NCBI GenBank assembly: GCA_009760855.2 | Contig: WPIO01000302.1 | Location: forward strand, 1 to 64,000 | Origin: Cristatella mucedo | Lineage: Eukaryota; Bryozoa; Phylactolaemata; Cristatellidae | Direction: 5' to 3' | Length of the DNA: 64,000 nt | Shown here: positions 34,165 through 50,939 of the stretch, in pieces | How the letters are laid out: each line of letters begins with the position of its first letter | Numbering within the stretch: the first letter of the stretch is position 1 | Notes under the pieces: model-generated | Database searches by the model: none | Told to the model about the DNA's origin: nothing | The model's input: the letters and a program-made list of their open reading frames with translations, nothing else | Made by a program: the position numbers and the translations under genes

Positions 34165-34900
34165 ACGCAGGCAGCGTAGCACCGGCAAGCTCGTGCGCGC
34201 GAGCAGCTCAAAGAGGATAACAGCTCCGAGCTAGAGTTTTTGCGGAGGTACATTTTCGAATTTTGGCAAATCGCGAGCTCACTCTCTGCGCCGTAACCGA
34301 TAAACTCGCATAGCGCTCGCTCGTGTGCATAGCGAACTTGTTCGATGTTGCCCGGGTCGGCAGCTCTGAGCGGAAAATGACATAGAGACGGCGTGGCGTA
34401 CGCAGGGTAGACCGACGAACGGACTGGAAGCTCGGAGCGAGCGACGCCGAGGTTCGGCACGACGCGCGCGGTGCAGCGATTTGCCGACCGGCGCAGACGG
34501 CCAGCCAAAGCCGTCTGGGGCGGGCCCGGGCGAGCGCGGCGAAGCAGACCGCACGGCTGCGGTTGGCGCCGTGTAGGCCAATGACGCAGCGGGACGCCAG
34601 AGCTCGACGTCGACGAGCCGCGCGCACGAGGCCGCCCCTCCGCCACCGCGTAAGTCGCATCGTGGCGGAAACGTGCGAAAAATGAATGTAAAAAGCCGAG
34701 GCGAATTCCCACAGTCCGCAGGTGACAAATGCCGCGTCGAAAGAATGCGTCTTTTTTGAAAGAGAACGTCAGCCGTCGACTTAAGGGGGTGGTGCATTAG
34801 AGAGAGTACTCAGCAGCTTCTCGAAGTGCTGTAGCCACTACGCTCCGTCTCACCGTCGTCTTCGTGCGCCGAGTAGCAGCGGGTATACATTATAGAGTGA
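34165..34900. other. GC/CpG-rich island, duplicated copy 2
   Basis: The strongest CpG-rich stretch in the window (cgcgcgcggtgcagcgattt, ggggcgggcccgggcgagcg). Three overlapping long minus frames arise only because GC-rich sequence lacks stops; none is conserved in the homologous islands at 20.3 and 51.0 kb. Homology to both starts near 34400. It could be an unmethylated promoter island; no TATA box or start site can be assigned. Confidence 0.6.
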
Positions 34901-36364
34901 CGGGTGCATTTTGCGACGATCCAGTGCGCGGACATTCGGCAAAATAGAGGTGCAGAGCTATCCCCCTGTTGCTTTTAAAGAAAGTCAATGCGGCTGAGAA
35001 TCGACGTCAAGTGCTACTGACTACAGCAGAAAAATGCAAACAAGCAGCTGGTTTCAACTTGTAGATGTAGACCTGTCAATAAATGGAGCTTGAAGCTTCG
35101 ACGCGCTTTTGTACTCTAATGCTGTGCGGCAATGGAGATGCCGGCACTGCATTTTAATATTATTAAGCCTTGACAATTTAACATTCGGATAAAGTATCTT
35201 ACGAAATTGATAAAAAATAATACTTCTGAAACTGTAAACTTTATCTCAACTGCATGAAAAAAGGAACCGCTTTCATCTAAACGGTGAAACGTGGGCTCTG
35301 CAAAATGCACTCCTTCCAAAAATGCTTAACGATTCGGAATTCCAACACCAAACAAATCTCGTGTTTGCTTCTCAATTTTGTTCAGATACTCTATGAAAGT
35401 CAATGCCCGAGACTGCATAACAGAGACATGAGCGCGGCCAATTAGTTCGCGTTTATCTACAGTTGGCTCACGAGTGTATATGTTACCCTAGCAACTTCAC
35501 AGGACGCAAGGCAGTGTAGAACCATACATCCACAAAACGTCCCTTAGCAGTTGCGCTAAAAGCTACTAGATAAGTGCTTAGCTCGTAGGCGGGAGCTGCA
35601 TATGTTTACTCCATTCGATTACGCCCAGTTTGCAGCAAACGGCCTATGTTTCTATGGAAGGTCACTCAATTACGCAGCAATGATATGGCGAGATTAGAGC
35701 AAGAATTTTCAGTTACGACATTGAATTACGTCTCAGCTCCGTCGGGGCTGGTAGCTAATGACAACAAGCAGTTGGATTGGGCGGTGCCTACCACATATTT
35801 GGCCCAAGTTCCTCTACCGAGAGCGCCGCCGTACTCAGTCCCTGATTCCCCCATACCGCACAGTGAGTAGCTGCTGCTGTCTCGGGCTCATACCTAATAC
35901 CTCGTCTGACTGTTTCAATGCTCACTGTCTATATGCATTCAATGAGAATCTGTACGAGCATATACTGACAAGAGTCAGTTCTGTTGCCTCAGAATCGGCG
36001 GCTCTAGAATTCCGGTTGCTAGGAAGCTGTAGGATGTTTAGGCTGCGGCAGGAGTGCAGGTAGGTCGAGCTGTTCGATTCCTTGAGATGCGTACTGTATG
36101 CTTTTATGTCACCGTGCTTACGGTATGCATGTTTAATCGCAATTTTATTTAGGTGCCTGAATATTTTGCAGTTCGCAGTGACTAACCCTAACAGCTGCAC
36201 TGCAGTTGCTGACACACCAGTCAATGATTAACTCAGCAGAGCATTTTTATAGGCGTCACAAAATCAAATGCTGAGCAAAACCGTTTTCACATGAGCCGAC
36301 AGACAACTTACTTCCACGGCGGAGTAGGCATACTGGGAAGGTCAACAAGGACGCCAAGGTCTGC

Positions 36365-36495
36365 ACGATAACGAATGCGTACCGAAAGCCGCTTAGGCTG
36401 TGAGTGCGCTATACAAAACTCTCCTGCATAACACCCACATGGCCTTTATGACTTTGTGGAGTTACAGTCGGAGATACATTACATTGCATTATATA
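36365..36495 (+). mobile_element. LINE-B 3' end only
   Basis: Matches 25340-25480 (cgaatgcgtaccgaaagccg cttaggctgtgagtgcgcta, gagttacagtcggagataca) with a CATTA tail. Nearly identical to that copy, so relatively young. Confidence 0.88.
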
Positions 36496-37665
36496 AGCGT
36501 CTAGCTAATCAGCGTACAGCTTTCGTCGACAATAACCGGACTCGACTCCATCGTGAGTACCATTTAATGCTGCCATTTCTGAAGAAACGACTGCTATAAA
36601 GAGCGAACATCAAAATTAAATAGAAACTAAATGATACTTTTTCCCGCCAGATTTACGTTATAAATTTTGGAAATCAGCTGGCCTTTATCTAAGTAGTTGC
36701 TTTCAAACTTACTCAGATTTATGAAAAGTGACTGCTGGATTGAGCACCCAGTAATGCAAATTTAAATCAATGTTAGGATAAACTAGCGTAACCATGCTTA
36801 TGGCTGTCTAAGTCATTTGTATTAATAGTACCATTATCTTTTGCTACTCCCATTGAGACCGATATCACCCAATCGCCTGTTTGATTGCAACTCTGAGACT
36901 TTTTTAAATCAAAGGTATTCCCTAAACATAATGGATACAGCTTTTGAAATAAGCCTATTGAGACCGAAGCTGCTTACTTTATCTAGCAAGCGTGCTTAAT
37001 GTTGCAGATACAAACATCCAGCTTAGAATAATTGTATTGTATTGGAGAATGATTGCTTCATATCTGTGGCTAATCCACTAAGTCAGTCCATCACAGATCT
37101 AAGGCTTTTGACTTGTCCACACTTTACTTTGAGATTTCTCCAAATACCTCCAACTCTCTAGCCTGTAAAATATAAAGAAGGTTTTAGGATCTGTCGCTGT
37201 ACGTATTTTGCTGCAGAAGCAAATCAAGCAGCATAGAGCCTTTTTAAAGAAGCAGAGAAATAGTAGCAGAAGTGCCCCCAAAAAGCTGGCGATTTTTTAA
37301 TGTCACAAGCAGTCAAGCTCAGATCTAAATGTCCACAATAAGACCCCCTCTCCACCACTATTGCTAGTAACGCTTTTAGGAGCTTCCCATTAGTCTGTTT
37401 AAGGCACACTTTTTACTGGCTATATACAACCAAATCTATTGCTTTTGGCTTTGCCTTGAAAACAAGATAGATTGTTTTCGTAGTGCTGCAAGCCGTTCTA
37501 GCAGCTTGATTTGAATCATTTTTGATTACCCTCTAATATATGGAATGGTTATCCTGTTTGAAAGTTGCAGATAATTAAAGAATCATGTTGACAGCTCAAA
37601 TACTTAAAGTTGATAGTAAGAGCATTAAAATAAAACTCTCAATCCAAACGAAACTCTCATCATAC

Positions 37666-37748
37666 CATGTCACTCTTTCGGATATCCAAGGGACACGGAA
37701 GTAATACTTCTGATCTAGCGATGAAGTTTTTGTTAATGCAAGCACATG
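37666..37748 (-). CDS. Candidate downstream exon of the ShKT gene (weak)
   Basis: On minus, an 83 bp open stretch after a pyrimidine-rich acceptor (gaaatatttcag) begins in phase 0 (HVLALTKTSSLDQKYYFRVP) and ends in phase 2 at acatg followed by gtatga. It is phase-compatible with the candidate exon at 37903-37961. No family similarity and no demonstrated paralogue, so it may be chance. Confidence 0.25.
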
Positions 37749-37902
37749 CTGAAATATTTCGAATATATTATCAAAACACAATTCCAAACTGCGGGCAGTC
37801 TAAATACCAATTAAGCTTTAAGATCACCATATCTGTTAAAAATTGCTAACCTGAAAAGAAGCCGCAAACACTGATAAGTAGAAAATTTGCAGAATCACTC
37901 AC

Positions 37903-37961
37903 ATGTGTTTGTTGCTTCTCAAGAGGGACGAAGGCTTCTGGCTCAGGAACAGCACACTTTG
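37903..37961 (-). CDS. Candidate exon following the last ShKT exon (weak)
   Basis: On minus, a 59 bp stretch lies between a good acceptor (gtcacttacag) and a consensus donor (cat then gtgagt). Entered from the phase-1 end of the ShKT exon at 38698, it reads SKCAVPEPEAFVPLEKQQTH. Its Cys is two residues later than the canonical sixth ShKT cysteine. The splice sites are good but the fit to the domain is imperfect. Confidence 0.33.
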
Positions 37962-38379
37962 CTGTAAGTGACTTACTTAGAATAAGCTGACATCAAACCT
38001 TTCAGCCATTTTCTTACGAAGTAGAGCCAGATGAAGTGCTTAGCTGGACCGCAATAACTGCTCTTTGATGAAAGGCATGGTGTGGAATTTCTACATACTA
38101 ATGGCCCAGTTGTCAAATCAACCTTCGTTCGGAAACGAAGAGTGCAAAGCGGACTGTCATGGGTAGTACAGTAATCTTGCCACTGCCCCTTAATCGGGAT
38201 TTTGGGAAACTTGATTGAATGCGACAAAATGATCAAAGAATGTACGACTCGAGCATCCGCATGCACATATAGGAGGAATCGCGTGGAAGAAGTATATGCC
38301 GAGATAAAAGAACGGGTGTATTTTTAACTAGTAAAAGCTCACGAAGTCGGAGAGAATATCGTGGTGTGGTTTCATGACG

Positions 38380-39500
38380 AGCTCCAGGATTTACGAGCAT
38401 CTAAGCTGAAGGCTGGATCTCGGAAAATTTAAGTTTGCTGACAGGCACAGCTAAATGACCTGGTTCAGATGATTGGCTGGTGCTATGATACGACCGAGGA
38501 GTAGGTAGCATAGGGATGTAAGCCAGAGTGAGGTAGTGTACGGATCTAGCAGGAAGTGGCAAAATGTCAAAGGTAATGGACTGCTCCATGGATCTCAGCT
38601 TAGATTGAAAAGTGGTGTATTGTGGTAGCTGTAATTGTCTGCGTTGTAATTGAACCTTTTGAAACTTGACGGTCTGGTAATTCAAGGTTATACTTACATA
38701 GCCAGCAGCTCTTCCTACAGATTGTAAGCATATATAATGGATTCTTAGCACACTCGCCGCTGTTTGCCCAGCTGGTGCAGTTTGCATTGCCGTCAACGCA
38801 GCTACCTGGAATGCAAAAACAGAAATATTCAAAGTCATTAAATATTGATAAGTTAAAGGTTGCTCGTAGTTAACTTGGTGCATACTATGCAAAAATGTAG
38901 GTATGGGCTGAATAATGAACCTATCACTTATCGTTCATGTTGATGGGGATCAGTTCATAAATCATTCATGAGAACGACGAAGAGAACTTTCCTTCGAAAT
39001 CAGCCTTAGCTACAAAAGTTTCAAGCTTCTAATGATGATCCATTAAATGGTTCTGTTAGAGTACTAACAAGGCAATCTGTGGAGCTTTTCGCCAACCTTA
39101 TGGCTAAGGATTGCAGTAATGATGGACAACTGCCAGGCAGGCAACCTGAAGCTCTTTATGGAACCATTAGAGCACTTGCACTGAGATAGAGTGTTGGTGC
39201 CCAGTTGTGCCGTGAAATTCATGATATCATATATATGATATCGTGATGCAGCATGAGGAACTGTATACATACAGAGCAGCAACTTATCTTGTCTTTTTAA
39301 TTATTGATACTAGCTTCTAACATACTTGCATCGCTATTCTCATGCGCTCGTTAAAAAGGCCTCTGTCTTTAAGTTATTGCGCTGGAAGCTCGACCTGACT
39401 CGCTCAAGCACAGTGTAGAAACTCTTTGTGGCTGCCATTGGCCATCGTGCTTCATGTCACTGCTGATTGTGCAGGTCAGTGGAAGCCAAGAAGCGAACAA
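38380..39500. repeat. ShKT exon duplication unit, copy 1
   Basis: Exon plus flanking intron, homologous to about 40480-41480 and 56980-57950. Intronic anchors: gcaggcaacctgaagctctt (39137) / caggcaatctgaaagcctca (41096) / gcaggcaacctgagttcccc (57578). Spacing between this unit and the next is about 1.97 kb, a tandem exon duplication. Further similarity links 39950-40020 to 59010-59080, and 40160-40370 to 55500-55660. Confidence 0.75.
38698..38805 (-). CDS. ShKT-domain exon (fourth in the array)
   Basis: A 108 bp minus-strand exon, phase 1 on both sides, with acceptor ttttgcattccag and donor gtaagt. It encodes one ShKT domain with spacing C-x6-C-x8-C-x10-C-x3-C-x2-(C): CVDGNANCTSWANSGEC, then AKNPLYM, then CRKSCWL. 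ShKT domains are about 35-residue, three-disulphide modules in secreted animal proteins (metalloproteases, oxidases, peroxidases and others); only some are channel-blocking toxins, and nothing here shows toxin function. The exon starts with GT, which completes a Cys codon with the final T of the preceding ShKT exon. Its own sixth Cys must come from the next exon. Confidence 0.9.
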
Positions 39501-40479
39501 CCTTTTATTGAGCCGGCCCCATGACGGCGTCCCTTTATGACCTGGTTGTCATACAGCCAGCTATTTCTCTGCTTGCCCTGTGTCCTCAAAGATATCTTTA
39601 CAGGCAACTGGTCGGCGAGAATAGACAGGCAATCGTGGTCACTCACTATCTGAACACTCTGTTCTATTCTCGGTTGGCCTGGTTCCTGGTGTAAAAATCT
39701 AAATTTAAAGGAGCTCTCGCCATTAATACTTGTTAGTACATGTTCGGTTTCTAGTAGTATGCACCCAGGAAATTTTGCAACAAAATAACGGAAACCTCCT
39801 CAATCCAGCACACACCAATAAGTAATTTCCGGCGTCAAGCTTCATTTTGAGTGCGTACTTCAGTTATTACTATGCGTCAAATTTACTAAATTAATTCCAC
39901 ATCATTTAGAAGTGGGCATTCGCATGCAGACGACTGCACACAATTGTAATGATAAGAGAATCAGTACCAAAGATTCAGAGGCATGCATGTTATGAAATAC
40001 AAAAAATAAAAAACCAATCGGCTAGCATTTTAAAGCAAACGGGAATACTATTAAAAGTAAGGAGAACTTTTTGTTAACGCAAACCTAAACGGAAAGTATC
40101 GGATTATTATATCTTGAACTGTTCCACGCTGCAGGTACGTTTAATATATTTCTGGATTTACTTTCATTTGCAGAGTAGATCACTTTTTGCATACTTCATT
40201 TGGATCTACTTCTACTATTGGCAAGTGAGTACAGTGATTTATTGGAATTAGTTCTTCTTTCCTTACTTTAAAAACATCTTTCCTCTAAATAGTTGCTTTA
40301 GTTTTGTTCTGCAATAGGTTCTTGCAAATGTATCATTTTGACGATATCGTGTCACCTGAAATCGATCAGTTAATTTCAGCCAAAACTAGTTTCTTTTTCA
40401 AAAACAAATTCCAATTTCAATTGCGCTTCCAGATAATTAAATGTAATTCTAAGCCCTAGGAAGAAGATAAGCCATGTGC

Positions 40480-41480
40480 AATGCTTAGTAGAAGAGTGAG
40501 AGAGTGCACGGACTATCAGCGAATGGGAAGACTTCAAAGGCAATAAACTGCTCCATGAGTCCAAGCTCAGATCAAAAAGTGGCGTAATGTGGCAGTTGTC
40601 ATTGTCTGCATTGCATTTGAATCTCTTGAAACTCTACTGCCTGGAAATCCAAAGTTATACTTACATAGCCAGCAGCTCTTCCTACAGTTAGGATGCATGT
40701 AACCGGGATTTTTTGTGCACTCGCCAATGCTTGCCCAGTAGGGACAGCTTTCATTGTTGTCAGTGCAGTCACCTGGAATACGAAAACAGAAAGGGTCAAA
40801 GGCGCCTCACAGTGCTAAGTTAAAGGGGTGCGTTGATAACTTAATTTGTCCTATGCAAAACTATATGTAGAAGATGAATACAGCAGACGTCGTTAATTGT
40901 TTGTATCGAAGGTGACCCATTTATAAATCATTCATGACAAAGAGAAACACATGTTTATTCAAACGCAGTCTTACGTTAAAAGTTCCAAGCTTCCACGGAT
41001 GTTAATTGAATATTTATTCATAGTACTAACGATCCAATCTGAGAAGACGGTTACTAACTACGAGGATGGATTTCTGTAGTGATTGACAGCTCCATACAGG
41101 CAATCTGAAAGCCTCACATGGAACCATTTGAACAGTTACACTGAGATCGATTGTTGGTTCTCACACATGAGATCTTAGCTTGTGCAATGAAGCAGCAGCA
41201 AAGCCGCATGACTGAAGTTATACATCAAGTACTAGCAACCTGTTTTCCTTTTTCATTCTTAATACTATTTTCCACCAGACTTGAATTTATTTGCTATATA
41301 ATGCTATTTTCATAAGTTTTTAAAGGCTACTGTTATACAATAATGTTAGTGGAAGCTCAAACAGGCTTGCTGCTGCACTGTGTCGCCTGGGACACCGTGC
41401 ATGAGTGCCTTCCAGCCTGGCTCCATACATTCACTAAATGCACAGGCTGCTCGAAGTCCAGAAGAACGCAATCTTTTCAT
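40480..41480. repeat. ShKT exon duplication unit, copy 2
   Basis: Same unit as 38380-39500, in tandem. The shared stretch begins near the ctgctccatg motif (40549 versus 38580) and continues past the exon to the gcctggctccatac / gccattggccatcg stretch (41415 versus 39432). Confidence 0.75.
40665..40772 (-). CDS. ShKT-domain exon (third in the array)
   Basis: 108 bp, phase 1-1, acceptor preceded by ctgttttcgtattccag, donor gtaagt. Domain: CTDNNESCPYWASIGEC, then TKNPGYM, then CRKSCWL; spacing is identical to the other copies. The last T of the exon plus the first GT of the exon at 38805 restores the sixth Cys. The first GT likewise completes a Cys with the T that ends the exon at 57304. The 3' 29 bases match the 38.7 kb exon exactly (from the CRKSCWL codons into the donor), so these two are the closest relatives. 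Confidence 0.92.
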
Positions 41481-41674
41481 TTGAGCTGGTGCCATTACAA
41501 CGAAACCATTTTGACTTCGTTTTCATCGCTGATGTTTTGTCTGCTTACGCTCTCTCACCTAAAAGGTACCTTTACAGGCGAATGGTCCAGATAGAAAAAG
41601 ATGGCTGCCTGCAGTGAAAGCTAATTGATGTGACATAAAGAAAAGTTCGCCAATAATTGTGTCCCCAGCACCCG

Positions 41675-41985
41675 ATGTCTGACTGAGCGGTCGGATGCTG
41701 GCCACGATGGGCATGAGAGGCAACTGCTGGCACCAGCACCAATCGCTGCCCACCGATCTTCGTTAATAATAATAATAATAATAATGCACTTGATAAAGCG
41801 CCCTCAGAGAACTTAATCTCTTTCAAGAGGCGCTGCCGTTAATTACTACCTAGCATTCCCACGAAGCGACGTGGCACAAGTCATCCGCTGCAGCAGCAGT
41901 TCCACTGTCTGACTGAGCAGTTGGACGCTAGCCTCAGTGGCGACGGGAGGCAACCTGGGCGCCTGCACCAGCTTGCGGTCGCCGA
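41675..41985. repeat. Direct repeat pair around a LINE-A tail-only insertion
   Basis: tgtctgactgagcggtcgga at about 41677 and tgtctgactgagcagttgga at about 41906 start two similar stretches of about 80 bp. Between them (41764-41836) is an inverted LINE-A tail with ATT repeats (gcacttgataaagcgccctc, gagaacttaatctctttcaa) but no LINE body. Confidence 0.65.
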
Positions 41986-43089
41986 CTACCGTTTGCTCAC
42001 TAAGCCCTGCCATTTATTACTTACTAATGACCGGATGCACAGACGTACCTTTAATCAGGCCTGCGTTGACCATGCACATGACGGCAACGAAAAACCAGGA
42101 TACCACTCCTGTCGAACGGAGAGAAAGTAATTCGCATCCGCTCGCGCTCCGAACTTGGATGAGCCACGTTTATCGCCAGCAGCAGGCCGCTCTGAGCTGC
42201 ACTGCATCGCTTACCCATTGTGACTTCTCAAGCCTTCTCAGGGAATTTGAAATTGAGAAGGATTCGCCACCGATCACTGCTAGTTCCCTGCCCATTTATT
42301 TATACGGACCTACCGCATCGGCTGGAGATTTTTAGCCTAATTCACAGAGTTCCCAGAATTGCTGAGCTAGTGGTTGTGTACGAAGACCGATTTCCACAAT
42401 CCCTGGACAAGATGCCTATACCACTTGTCAATGCTGTCAGCTGAAACTGACTCGCGAGTGATATTTCGCGGTAAACTTTTGTCCTGCAGTCTTTCACTCA
42501 GATTTTGGGAGCCAATTGCATGCAGGCTGCTTGAGACCCATCCGGCACGCCTAGAGATAGACGAGGAACTGAAGAAGGGCCAAGGCGACGGTGCAGAGAG
42601 GAGTGCCTTCTAGCTTTCCATGTGGTCTGGTGGCTGATAGAGCCTAAAACTGTGCATCAAAAGTGCTCGAACTAGCGTCAAACCTCCTTAGCCTAACTGT
42701 CCCTCCGCACAATAATGGCGTTACCTGTATGCAGAAAATCTTTGCCCGTTCCAGGGATTCCCGATGCTTTATCAGTTTGTCCTAGCCCAACGGCAGGTTT
42801 GCCACCATTCGGTTCCTCGCTGCAAGCTGCAAGTCATTGTTTCATTGACCGCGAAGCTAAGCCCTTTAATGCTCTAGTAAAATATGTTCGGACCGTGTTC
42901 AATATAAATTGTATTTCACATTGCCAGCCTGATGCTTTACGGCAGGCTTATTTACACCCATCTGGTTAACTAACATCCTCCTTCTGGAAAACCCGCGGCC
43001 AGTTTCGCAATTAAGGCGAGCGGGCAGGAAGAGATGTTTAACTTTTCTCAGAGATTTTCCACGCCAGTTTCGGGCAGCTCTATTGACAG
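41986..43089. other. No gene recognised
   Basis: GC-richer than its surroundings and with several open frames of 70-130 codons on plus, but none has recognisable motifs, splice structure or a homologue in the duplicated units. I leave it unannotated. Confidence 0.4.
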
Positions 43090-46765
<3,676 letters not shown>

Positions 46766-48613
46766 TTTCACATCTCCATAGCCTATAAATATAACAGGCC
46801 TAAGCTTTTTATAGGCTTAATTACAAAGGCTCCATCCATGATTGGTAAATTGACAAACCCTAACAAAAGGCAGCTTGTAATTTACTGTTTCACAATTTTC
46901 TCTCAGCAAATCAGAATTACTATTCCGTCGTAGCTCTTTACAATAAAAGGAATACATTGGTTCAGACTTCAAAATTAATCATAAGATTGATAATTCATGA
47001 GAACAGCAATAAGATGCTAAAAAGCCTCAAACTTATTGAAAGGCAGCTTAACTTTATAATAAGAATTGCCAAGATGAGTCACGCTGGTGCAATTACTACA
47101 ACCATTGGGCTCATGTGTTTTCGGTAAAAAAATTTTCCATGCCAAGTTAAAGTAGCTTTTTTCATAATGTGATCAGGTAATGTAACATTTTCATTGCATT
47201 GAGTTTGCAAGTCCGTTCATCGGCCATGACAATCTAATGAGCTTAGCTTAATTTTTCACGGCACCAACAGTAAATAGGTAATCGCGTGCCTACTGTTACT
47301 CAGTTACGAAGAGTCTTCTTACGATCTGCAGTCCACTGAAACTATTTGACAATTGAGACTACCATCTTCAAGTTGACTAAGCCACTTATCAGTTCGCGTG
47401 GTAGTGGCGTTGTAGCCATCATTGTAAGAAGAATTGGGAATATTTAGCCCACAGCAGCGCCTGTAATCTGTTTGATTTTGCCTGCTACTTCTCTAGCTCA
47501 TTCGACTTTAGAATGCTGGACGTAGTTTATTTCGCCGAAATTAGTCTGCACTGGCTGAAGGCGTTGAACCGCCAAACTATATGTTCCTTTACTTGGTCGG
47601 AAGTGCCAAGCTGCAAATACATTTCTCACGAACACATACTTATTCCAACCACAATCATTACTATTGGCCTTCTTTGGGAACGGGAAATAATCCTAATATA
47701 AGTTTCTCGAAAGTAGACTCACAAACCTTTCAAAGGCCAATTAATCAAGGCAATATTGTCACGGCGAAGGTCGATTCGTTTTCCCGACTAGCATGCACAC
47801 TAGGTTTGCTCTAGTGCTGCATACTTTAAACCAAACCTTTTTGTAAACAGTAAAATTAATAATAGTATTAAGATGACTAATAAAATAGTTGTTATCGGAA
47901 ATTAGTTCAGATAAGCAGGCTGGATGCATGACTCTGCTAATGGTGTGCAGCCGCCATTGGTGTAGTAAGTGAGAACTTGTAAAGGGTATCCTCATCCTTT
48001 ACGTTCTGTATCTGTCATCATTTTTCAGTGCCTACTTTAACTTTGGAAGAGTAAGTATTATTATTATTTAGATAATAAAGGGACCTAAAATCGAGAGACA
48101 TCTACAAGTCTTCACTTTTGTTTGGTGGCGATCATGTTGTGGGCGGTGAACTAACGATTAATGCAACATGTATGCCATTCCTGACCGACAAACCTTGCAA
48201 CTGAATTGTTCACATACTATTAGACCTTTATTGCACAAGGAAAGACATCTGATTAGTGAATTAAAGAAGTCAAAGCGGAACTTGACAAATTAATACGACA
48301 GTTTGTAAGTGCAAATCCTATATAACGAGAGCAAAACCGTTCATAAGGCTATATAACTTTAGGTAGGTACACTTGACTATCAAGGTGATGTACTCGCTAA
48401 CTAGAAAAGTTACTGTGGGACGTAACAGCCAGATAAGAGACTAGTGTGTTAGGCAAATAGCTGTTCACGGCACATGTTTAAGAGATTAGGTTTTTTAGTT
48501 TATGAGTTCCGCCAGGTCTGCCCGCAACTAATTGTCTTGTTATATCGTCAATAAATAAATCAAAGCGTGCTGTCACAGTAGTCCAGGTGTCAGATATACA
48601 TGCTTTAAGATAA

Positions 48614-48752
<139 letters not shown>

Positions 48753-49108
48753 GTAGGTATACGGTCAGACGAGATGTCACTATTCTTACTCTGGGGAACG
48801 AACTTCATCGACAGGTCAGTAGTGAAACGTTGGAAGGTAGACTTTGATGTGTTTCGAGTAACTGATGTTCAGGTTCCAGAGGGTATTTAGCAGTGGGGTG
48901 AACTTTCTCATATTATTGTTTTGACTGATGTGTAATAGCTTTTTAGCTACGTAGAGAACTAGGTTAAAAGCGAAACACTTGTAGATATGCTAGGTTAAGG
49001 TCAAGGCAAGAAAAATATTAGTTAAGTCTTAAGCCGTGGAATCGTGGTTACCAAATTTTAGGTGCAGCAGCAAATCATACGCAGTTAATAAGTAAATAAA
49101 TAAATCCT

Positions 49109-49275
49109 AGCTGATTAAACAGCCTCTTTTTGTATAGCGACTGAAGAGCCGTTACGGCTATCACCACCGCTTGCAATGGCGATAAAGAATCGCCCACCAA
49201 AGGAATCGATCCCACGACCTCGGGACCGAGGTCGTGAAAGCAACCGCTTTACCTAGTGCGCCATCACGGCTCAGT
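49109..49275 (-). mobile_element. SINE-2, inverted
   Basis: Reverse complement of the full element: end ctgattaaacagcctctttt, body ctatcaccaccgcttgcaat, B box aggaatcgatcccacgacct, head ttacctagtgcgccatcacg gctca. Well preserved. Confidence 0.88.
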
Positions 49276-50939
49276 TAACCTGTATTAGGCTTCATTTCTG
49301 TCTAGGCACTTTACTCGTGATGTATAGGAAGCGTTCTCATTCGAAAAATGGAATCGGGACGATAAATAACATGCAAAGCTGTCCTTATATCAATTTATTG
49401 AGCACTGCAAGTTGCAGACACACAAATATACTAGCTTTTCAGAAGAACTAAAAAATGTCTCAGGAAATTGAAGTGGAGCAACACCGTTCGTTCATACAGT
49501 AAGCCCCCCCCCGTATAAGTTAAAATGAAGACCTACAAAATGTCATCCTCAACTCAGTCTAAAGCTCGAGAACTAAACTGAACCTAGGTACCATTTTAGT
49601 CCACATATTCCTCTGGCCAGCATGATGGCAGTTTTATGCTTGGTAAGACTATTGCAGTTCAATAATTACACCTATTTTTATTATTACGGCTTTGAAAATT
49701 GTAGTTCTACCTTACTGATCTGGATTTTCTTTAGTTCTCAGTAAAACCATGTTTCAATCTAGCTGGAAGATATTGTTCATATGGGCTTGGTAAAATGATA
49801 GTCCCACTCTAATTTCGGAATAAACACTTGCCACCTTTTGATTTTCTTAAGGAAGTCACAATTACAGATACAAACTGGGACAGTACTGAACAAGCGTGCT
49901 GTCTTCCACTGCGAATCAAATTAAGCATGTACCCTATAACTAATGACACATTTGTAATCCAAAAGATGCTCACAATCTGCCCACCCACGGTTGCCTCAAG
50001 CTCGATACTATTCTCATTCTAACGAACGAGGAAGCTCGTGAACTATAATTAGCATGCACAGTCATGGTGATGCAACATGCAGCTTACGAGAACTCTGTTG
50101 AGAAATCTTGCTTTGGCTTGCCAGCCGTTCCTTCCACTTTTTCCAGCAACCGTTGGGAAATTGCAGTTAAAGTTGAGGTCTAATGCCTTGTTTAATTTGA
50201 AGCCTATCCAATTCTATTATCACCGTAGTCTAGAGAACTGGAATTCTAGCGATCCTTGGTGTTAGGCTTAGTGAAACTTAGTAAAGATCATTATGAAGGC
50301 GGTTTCATTTTGTTGGTGACTTTTAACGCTTTACGTACGTGGCATACTCTTAGGCCCGAGGCAGTGGAACGTCGTTTTTGTTCTCAAAGAGTTTTCAGTT
50401 CTTTGTGAATCCGATATATTAGCTTATAAGTCTTTTTCTTTGCAACAAAACAAGCTGAAATGCCGAAGACCTTTCCAGTGATTGTTATTGACTAAACTAA
50501 AACCATAAAGCGGTGAATTCCAACTCGCAAGTCGTCTTGGACTGTCATTTTACAAAGCCGTTATACACTTTAACGTGTTTAGCCAGATAGTCATGGTTTG
50601 ATTGCATCGCTACTGAGGAAGGTAGATGCTCGAGAATCTTATAACTTGGTTTCAGAGAGCCCCAGAAAATCCTGCAAACTAAGGTAAAGTTCTATGGCCT
50701 AAGCCTTACTAATAATGAACATAGTACGTCAAATTTACATGTGAAAAAGTCGTACTAAGTATGGAAAAACTTGGACTTTAACCAGAATGACCCATTCAAC
50801 ATTTAACTATTAATCATTGGCTGAGATCTAAATAATTTAAAGGCTCTGTTAGAATTGAGTTTGTCTTAATCTCAAAATAAACACTCACTTATAGTCTTAA
50901 AATCAGTGAGGTTCCACTGGATTTTCTTGGTAGGGTAAC

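Larger units (their letters stand above)
31920..36230. repeat. Segmental duplication block, copy 2
   Basis: Collinear with copy 1 (18690-22450), and from about 34300 on with copy 3 (50940-54520). Copy 2/3 anchors: 35170 ttgacaatttaacattcgga / 51780; 36230 cagcagagcatttttatagg / 53585; 37020 agcttagaataattgtattg / 54150; 37150 caactctctagcctgtaaaa / 54275. Confidence 0.72.

Noticed and set aside
34161-34797. 183-, 172- and 150-codon minus frames as a gene
   Set aside because: Three overlapping frames in a CpG-rich island, none conserved in the two homologous islands.
41937-42335. 132-codon plus frame
   Set aside because: Starts in one arm of a local direct repeat, with no motif, splice context or paralogue.
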